Assembly: GCA_900110635.1 (NCBI GenBank)
Contig: FOEK01000014.1
Location: 31,458 to 95,457 of the forward strand
Origin: Lachnospiraceae bacterium NE2001
GTDB taxonomy: Bacteria > Bacillota > Clostridia > Lachnospirales > Lachnospiraceae
Direction: 5' to 3'
DNA: 64,000 nt
The position numbers were made by a program, and so were the translations under genes. Under the pieces are notes generated by a model. That model searched no databases. It was not told the DNA's origin and saw only the letters and a list, made by a program, of their open reading frames with translations. This document shows, piece after piece, positions 62,376-64,000 of this stretch. Each line of letters starts with the position of its first letter. The first letter of the stretch is position 1.

Positions 62376-63392
62376 TCAATATTTGCGTTTTTTATCACTA
62401 GATTTAGTAGCACCATATCTATTTGCAGGCTTTGAAGCATCATACTTTTCGTAAGCTTCAACAATTCTCTGAACCAGCGGATGTCTAACTACATCCTTAC
62501 TGGTCAGGTTGCATATAGCAATACCTTCGATACCTCTTACCACCTTAAGGGCTATATCAAGTCCCGACTTAGTCCCGTCAGCCAGGTCCTTCTGCGACTG
62601 ATCGCCAGTAATTATAGCCTTTGAACCAAACCCAATACGAGTTAGAAACATTTTCATCTGAGACTCAGTTGTATTCTGTGCCTCATCAAGAACTATAAAG
62701 GCGTTATCCAGTGTACGACCTCTCATATAAGCAAGAGGCGCCACCTCTATAAGACCTTTTTCCATATTCTTTTGAAATGATTCTGCTCCCATAATTTCAT
62801 AAAGAGCATCATATAGCGGTCTCAGATAAGGATCAATCTTGCTTTGAAGATCACCTGGAAGAAAGCCCAGCTTCTCTCCTGCTTCGATTGCAGGTCTGGT
62901 AAGTATAATCCTCTCTACCTCGCCCTTTTTGAAAGCTGTTATAGCTTTTGCCATAGCAAGATAAGTCTTACCTGTTCCCGCAGGGCCACTGCCGAAAACT
63001 ATCATATTGTTATCAATAGCTTCAACGTACTTCTTCTGGCCAAATGTCTTAGGTCTGATAGGTCTGCCAGCAAGTGTATGACATATCAGCTCATCATCTG
63101 TCTCAAGATCTGAAACGCGACCGCCCTCACCACTTGTTGCTATACTTATCGCATAGTCAACATTCTGTTCTGTCAGATCATTTCCCTTCTTGGAAATAAC
63201 AAGCAGATCATTTATAACTGTAAGAGCCTTGTCAACATTTGACTCCTCTCCTTCAATGGAGAGTTCATCATTACGATAGATATAGCTTATGTTAAATGTC
63301 TTCTCTATCTTCCTGATATTCTTATCAAACTGGCCAAACAGAAGCTGCACGCTTCTTTCATCCACCTTTATATTTTTTTTCACATAACCCAT
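62376..63392 (-). CDS. phoH: PhoH-family ATPase/nuclease
   Basis: P-loop RNA-linked ATPase. An N-terminal KH-like region (about 10-65) is followed by the PhoH core with Walker A GPAGTGKT at 136-143, GEKLGFLPGDLQSKIDPYLR (as two motifs) and the Walker B stretch FIVLDEAQNTT. Highly conserved LTRIGFGSKAIITGD follows. The 338 residues match PhoH/YqfC-neighbour proteins. It lies 80 bases upstream of ybeY in the same direction. No separate promoter is evident in the short gap to rpsU. Confidence 0.95.
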   Translation of the reverse strand: MGYVKKNIKVDERSVQLLFGQFDKNIRKIEKTFNISYIYRNDELSIEGEESNVDKALTVINDLLVISKKGNDLTEQNVDYAISIATSGEGGRVSDLETDDELICHTLAGRPIRPKTFGQKKYVEAIDNNMIVFGSGPAGTGKTYLAMAKAITAFKKGEVERIILTRPAIEAGEKLGFLPGDLQSKIDPYLRPLYDALYEIMGAESFQKNMEKGLIEVAPLAYMRGRTLDNAFIVLDEAQNTTESQMKMFLTRIGFGSKAIITGDQSQKDLADGTKSGLDIALKVVRGIEGIAICNLTSKDVVRHPLVQRIVEAYEKYDASKPANRYGATKSSDKKRKY

Positions 63393-63420
63393 AATTTAAA
63401 CCTTTAAACTAATACCCGTG

Positions 63421-63450
63421 AAAAACGCCACGTCCAAAAAGAACGTGGCG
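63421..63450 (-). terminator. Rho-independent terminator of rpsU
   Basis: On the minus strand CGCCACGTTC/GGACGTGGCG form a stem of at least seven G/C-rich pairs followed by TTTTT, 28 bases after the rpsU stop. Confidence 0.88.
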
Positions 63451-63477
63451 ACTTAATCATAAAATATGGTAAATATA

Positions 63478-63654
63478 TTACTTATACTTACGCTTTCTAG
63501 CAGCCTCAGACTTCTTCTTACGCTTTACTGATGGCTTCTCGTAATGCTCTCTCTTGCGGATCTCCTGCTGGATACCAGCCTTCTGACAGTTTCTCTTGAA
63601 TCTGCGAAGAGCGCTATCGAGAGTTTCATTTTCTTTTACAATAACGCTTGACAT
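63478..63654 (-). CDS. rpsU: 30S ribosomal protein S21
   Basis: Small basic protein of the 30S subunit near the 3' end of 16S rRNA. The 58 residues read [19 protein letters not shown] at the start and a Lys/Arg-rich tail ([14 protein letters not shown]), exactly the S21 pattern. The ATG follows AGGGAGG. It has a perfect consensus promoter upstream and a terminator downstream, so it forms its own unit, with possible read-through to phoH and ybeY, which are common neighbours of rpsU. Confidence 0.97.
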   Translation of the reverse strand: MSSVIVKENETLDSALRRFKRNCQKAGIQQEIRKREHYEKPSVKRKKKSEAARKRKYK

Positions 63655-63720
63655 CTTTACCTACCCTCCCTTCGTCTAGGGAATTAAACAAACGTACTCC
63701 AAATGGAACACGCGAAAAAC

Positions 63721-63748
63721 ATTATATCATACTTGAACCCATTGTCAA
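63721..63748 (-). promoter_or_regulatory. Consensus sigma-A promoter of rpsU
   Basis: On the minus strand TTGACA (63748-63743), 16 bases, TATAAT (63726-63721); both hexamers are perfect. The leader before ATG 63654 is about 60 bases. Confidence 0.9.
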
Positions 63749-63840
63749 GAAGAAAATAGATGGTGATAGCAACCTTATAAGTCATTTTTGATAATGTCCT
63801 ATTAAACCACAAATGAAAATGTCCCAATGTGATATAATAT

Positions 63841-63856
63841 CCTCTCACTTGAGAGG
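63841..63856 (+). promoter_or_regulatory. Hairpin over the transposase ribosome site
   Basis: CCTCTC-ACTT-GAGAGG folds perfectly, and its right arm is part of the GAGAGGAGGA ribosome site of the transposase gene. A -10-like TATAAT is at 63833-63838. The hairpin would reduce translation. Confidence 0.5.
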
Positions 63857-63861
63857 AGGAC

Positions 63862-64000
63862 ATGATGAGGAGAATTGACTTAAATATGGATGAACAAAAG
63901 AAGTATGAAGTAGTAAAACGACTTGTAGACGAAGGAGGAAATAAGAATCGAGCTGCACTCTCTCTTGGAATAACCAGGAGACACCTTAACCGCTTGATTA
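63862..64000 (+). CDS. ISNCY-family transposase, N-terminal fragment (continues beyond window)
   Basis: The frame is open from ATG 63862 (or 63865) to the window edge, 46 codons. It reads MMRRIDLNMDEQKKYEVVK and then a helix-turn-helix (NRAALSLGITRRHLNRLI), the typical start of ISNCY/IS1202-group transposases as I remember them. GAGGAGGA lies just before the ATG. The catalytic DDE part is outside the window, so activity cannot be judged. Confidence 0.8.
   Translation, partial: MMRRIDLNMDEQKKYEVVKRLVDEGGNKNRAALSLGITRRHLNRLI

Larger units (their letters stand above)
63788..64000 (+). mobile_element. Left end of an insertion sequence (ISNCY/IS1202-like), cut by window edge
   Basis: The transposase gene at 63862 and the AT-rich leader with two ATGTCC copies (63794-63799, 63819-63824) suggest the left end of an IS. 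The exact end cannot be fixed because the right end and target duplication lie outside the window; 63788 is an estimate. Confidence 0.55.

Overview
The window reads as a chromosomal segment of a low-GC, anaerobic Firmicute of the Lachnospiraceae type (Butyrivibrio, Roseburia and relatives are the closest comparison from memory). The reasons are an AT-rich base composition, a GerW/YtfJ spore-family gene, a DivIVA/SepF/YlmE division cluster, a three-gene NAD-linked [FeFe]-hydrogenase operon, DUF3048 and COG2509 family genes, and strong sigma-A-like promoters. No prophage, CRISPR array or large island is visible. The only clear mobile element is the start of an insertion sequence at the right edge.

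Layout. Bases 1-2.8 kb hold a cut-off DUF2953 gene, ytfJ, a tRNA-Leu on the minus strand with its own promoter and terminator, and galE. Bases 2.8-29.7 kb are one long, tightly packed plus-strand block: a TPR protein, rRNA and tRNA modification (RsmF-like, RluA-like, MiaB, MiaA), DNA repair and recombination (RecU, MutS, MutL, RadC), NAD synthesis (NadE), cell elongation and wall synthesis (MreC, MreD, PBP2, RodA, a D,D-carboxypeptidase), a methylglyoxal-synthase-like protein with altered catalytic residues, then the division group (HlyD-like, YggS, SepF, DivIVA) and lspA. Bases 29.8-34.1 kb are a NuoE-NuoF-HydA hydrogenase operon with its own promoter and a strong terminator. Bases 34.1-42.8 kb hold a structured repeat element, an EEP-fold hydrolase, a secreted cell-wall-binding-repeat protein, a small-subunit type pseudouridine synthase, a choline-kinase-like plus BCCT transporter pair, a membrane-linked XRE regulator and a YhcC-type radical SAM protein.

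At about 43 kb the gene direction turns. A XerS-like tyrosine recombinase (minus) sits beside a remarkable multi-branched palindromic element and a dif-like inverted repeat. Maf and a small unknown protein follow (minus), then a membrane protein and a soluble LacI-like/GGDEF protein (plus). From 48.4 to 63.7 kb nearly everything is on the minus strand: rpsU, phoH, ybeY, a DUF3048 lipoprotein, two FAD oxidoreductases, proB, a patatin, pepD, an MscS channel, an RluD-like synthase, pgeF and a GH3 glycosidase with an inserted domain.

The main unexplained material is intergenic: a family of GC-rich hairpin repeats (34.1, 45.15, 50.77, 51.9, 59.2 kb), two of them near-identical 110-base copies flanking pgeF, and the branched element at 44.18-44.34 kb. 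The plus-to-minus turn together with a Xer recombinase and a dif-like site raises the possibility that the window spans the replication terminus.
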